From assembly GCA_003694355.1 (NCBI GenBank), contig RFKI01000237.1, forward strand, positions 1 through 7,786: 7,786 nucleotides of DNA, read 5' to 3'. The notes under the pieces were generated by a model. That model worked only from the letters and a program-made list of their open reading frames with translations. It searched no databases and was not told where the DNA came from. Made by a program: the position numbers and the translations under genes. Of this stretch, positions 5,927 to 7,786 are shown piece after piece; position 1 is the stretch's first letter, and each line of letters starts with the position of its first letter. Source of the stretch: Bdellovibrio sp. Its GTDB lineage: Bacteria; Bdellovibrionota; Bdellovibrionia; Bdellovibrionales; UBA1609.

Positions 5927-7786
5927 CTAGTGTTCCTGTTGACGATAGAATTGTTGTTTAAATTCCCAGAATTTCTGGAAATTTTTCTTCCCCCCCAACA
6001 AACGCTCCATGTCTTTCTGTAAAGGCTTCTCTACTTCGCGTTTAATCCTCTGAACAGCTTCCTGTTCATGTTTGGGATGAATATGGCCGGCTTGCTCCTT
6101 AATTCTCTTAAGAAGTTTAACTTCTAAGGAATTCAATTTAACCAAGACGTTGTCTTCTAATTTTAGCTCTTCTTCCAAAAACTTCCTAAGCTCCAAAATC
6201 CATTTCTTTCTAAATGATTTGTCGAGTTCTTTTTTTGCAAAATCTTTTGTGTAAATCATGTTATCTGTATAAGAATTCTTAAAGTCTTCTGTCTGCTTAG
6301 GATGAAACTCTCTTTCTTTTTTAAACTTCTCAATATACTGTTCAACAATTTTATCTTGTTCGCTTGAAGCCAATTTTCTAATAAATTGTTGAGTCGCCTG
6401 TTTGACTTCTTTCTCAAAATAAAAATAAGAAACAAAAAGGCCTGCAAAAAACATCACAAATAAACTGGCCCGTCTCCAAAAACTTTTTCTCTCCTGCTCT
6501 TGAACAGCACTGTAGGCGAAAATCTCCTGAGCTTTATTTTTATCTGAATAAGATTCTCCTCTCAGAACACCTTCAACAGCTTCTTTCACAATCCCTTTAG
6601 CCTGATCTTTTTCCAAAGATCCAAGGGACACATGAAGACCTTTCAAAACCTCTTCTATTTCATTGATGATTTTTTCTGCAAGAGAAGAAGCTTCTTCCCT
6701 TAAAAGTCTTTTCTGTTCAGCCCTTAATTCCTCAAGTTCCTCTTCCATTTTTTTCTCGGCAGCAATTCGCATATTCATGATTTTCTTTTCTTCACTTAAT
6801 TTCATATCCTCCAAATACTTTAAGATCTTTTGCTCTTCTTCATTTTTATAAGCCAAAACTTCATCCTTCATCTGACGAGCCTTTTCTTCAGCCTCTTGAA
6901 GCACCTCTCTAGCTTTTTTTTCGGCTTCTTTCATTCGATCTTCTTTTGTTTTCTCAAGATTTAAAAGCTGACTTTCAAGCTCTTCCTTTTTTCTTTGCGC
7001 CTCTTCCAAACCTGAGCTCAAAGAGGAGAGCTCTGTCTCCATGCTGGTCTTTTCTTTTCTCAGTTCTTTGAGTCTTTTTTCCTCCTCTAAAGCCTGGTCT
7101 TCTAGCTTTTCCAGAGCTTTTCTTTTCTTTTCTTCAATTTTCAAAAACTCATCTTTTGCAACTTGGCTTTTAATTTGCAACCTTTCAGAGGCTTCTTTTC
7201 TTTCTTGAACTTCTTTATCCAACTCATTTCTTTCTTCCGTCTTCTGACGAACTTCCATTTCTAATTTATGAGCTTGCCTTTCTAGTTCCTGAATGGTTTC
7301 TTGAAGTTGAGTTTTCTTATCCTCCCAGTCTCTTTTCTCTTGTTCAACCTGTTTTTGAGCTTCCTCTAGAAGTTGTTGAGCTCGCTTTTCTGATTCCTTT
7401 TTAGCCTCTTCCTTTAAAGCCTCTATTTCTTCTCTCAATGACAATGCTTCTTCTTTTGCCTTTTCCTTTATCTTTTCAGAACATTCTTCAGCCTCTTGAA
7501 GAAGAGATTTTACTTCCTCTTCTGCTACTCTCCTTTTTTCTTCTAAATCCTTTAAAAGCTCTTCTTTTTCTTTTGTTTTTAACTTGATATCTTCTTCTAA
7601 TTTTGAGATTTCTTTTTGAGCTTCTTTTTTCACCCCGTCTACATAGGACTTGGCTTGTAAAATCATACGGTCACAAAAATCTTGAGCCTCTTCTTTTTTC
7701 TTCTGGATTTCCCTCTCCACCTCATTCCACTCATTTTTTATCTTGTCTTTTTGATCTAAAATGAGTTGCTCTGCTTCTTTCTGAGC
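5927..7786 (-). CDS. Large coiled-coil, single-pass membrane protein of unknown function (5' end missing)
   Basis: The frame is open to the right edge, giving 619 visible residues, so the GTG at 7720 is an internal codon rather than a supported start. Visible residues 1 to about 405 are almost continuous charged helix rich in Glu, Lys, Gln, Leu and Ala with repeated Ala-containing segments such as EAEKKAREVLQEAEEKARQ, typical of long coiled coils. A single hydrophobic segment, RASLFVMFFAGLFVSYFYF (about 439-457, DNA 6472-6416), follows FWRR; by the positive-inside rule the coiled coil would be cytoplasmic and the last about 160 residues outside the inner membrane. That C-terminal part is also charged and helical, with no cysteines and no recognised domain, ending FQKFWEFKQQFYRQQEH. 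I do not recognise a family. The unseen N terminus could hold a signalling or anchoring domain. The recG gene follows after 52 bases. Myosin-like or SMC-like database hits would be expected from composition alone and should not be trusted as names. Confidence 0.85.
   Translation of the reverse strand, partial: AQKEAEQLILDQKDKIKNEWNEVEREIQKKKEEAQDFCDRMILQAKSYVDGVKKEAQKEISKLEEDIKLKTKEKEELLKDLEEKRRVAEEEVKSLLQEAEECSEKIKEKAKEEALSLREEIEALKEEAKKESEKRAQQLLEEAQKQVEQEKRDWEDKKTQLQETIQELERQAHKLEMEVRQKTEERNELDKEVQERKEASERLQIKSQVAKDEFLKIEEKKRKALEKLEDQALEEEKRLKELRKEKTSMETELSSLSSGLEEAQRKKEELESQLLNLEKTKEDRMKEAEKKAREVLQEAEEKARQMKDEVLAYKNEEEQKILKYLEDMKLSEEKKIMNMRIAAEKKMEEELEELRAEQKRLLREEASSLAEKIINEIEEVLKGLHVSLGSLEKDQAKGIVKEAVEGVLRGESYSDKNKAQEIFAYSAVQEQERKSFWRRASLFVMFFAGLFVSYFYFEKEVKQATQQFIRKLASSEQDKIVEQYIEKFKKEREFHPKQTEDFKNSYTDNMIYTKDFAKKELDKSFRKKWILELRKFLEEELKLEDNVLVKLNSLEVKLLKRIKEQAGHIHPKHEQEAVQRIKREVEKPLQKDMERLLGGKKNFQKFWEFKQQFYRQQEH

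Noticed and set aside
6663..6851. Plus-strand Ser/Phe-rich frame opposite the coiled-coil gene
   Set aside because: Ser and Phe runs are what Glu/Lys-rich coding sequence gives on the other strand.
7718..7720. GTG at 7720 as the start of the coiled-coil protein
   Set aside because: The frame stays open for 22 more codons to the window edge with the same coiled-coil composition, and no ribosome-binding site is evident.
6500..7786. Dense CTT/TTC-like repeats on the plus strand, considered as a microsatellite or structured repeat
   Set aside because: They are the complement of GAA/GAG/AAG codons for Glu and Lys in a coiled coil; the units are irregular and stay in frame.

Overview
This 7.8-kb window is AT-rich bacterial DNA with tightly packed genes. 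It holds two transcription units that converge near position 2465. On the plus strand are the 3' part of an NADP-type malic enzyme gene (maeB) and the complete GTPase gene hflX. On the minus strand, in transcription order from the right edge, are a long coiled-coil membrane protein gene (5' end outside the window), recG, a 364-base intergenic region, a small stand-alone LuxR-type DNA-binding protein gene, and an acyl-CoA thioesterase gene.

The gene set (hybrid MaeB with a phosphotransacetylase-like tail, HflX, RecG, LuxR-type HTH) points to a Gram-negative, proteobacteria-like organism. From general recollection of similar short LuxR proteins, a Bdellovibrionota-type lineage is a tentative guess; an AT-rich alpha- or gammaproteobacterium is not excluded. 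There are no tRNA or rRNA genes, CRISPR arrays, insertion sequences or phage genes, and no clear sign of recent transfer.

Region by region: 1-1206 is maeB (central carbon metabolism), whose last codons carry the ribosome-binding site of hflX (1209-2465, ribosome rescue and stress GTPase). The hflX and thioesterase stop codons abut with no spacer. The thioesterase (2466-2957) is translationally coupled to the LuxR-type gene (2967-3404), whose protein is an HTH domain followed by a 74-residue Asn/Gln/Gly/Pro-rich tail with no Lys or Arg. Upstream of that gene lies a perfect 10-bp-arm inverted repeat plus a third degenerate copy of the same half-site, a good candidate operator. The same intergenic region holds a possible 20-codon hydrophobic ORF and AT-rich palindromes. 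recG (3769-5874, TTG start) encodes the replication-fork helicase, and 52 bases before it ends the coiled-coil gene (5927 to the right edge).

Most of the window is ordinary housekeeping sequence. The parts worth a second look are the LuxR-type regulator with its disordered tail and operator-like element, and the large unrecognised coiled-coil single-pass membrane protein upstream of recG.
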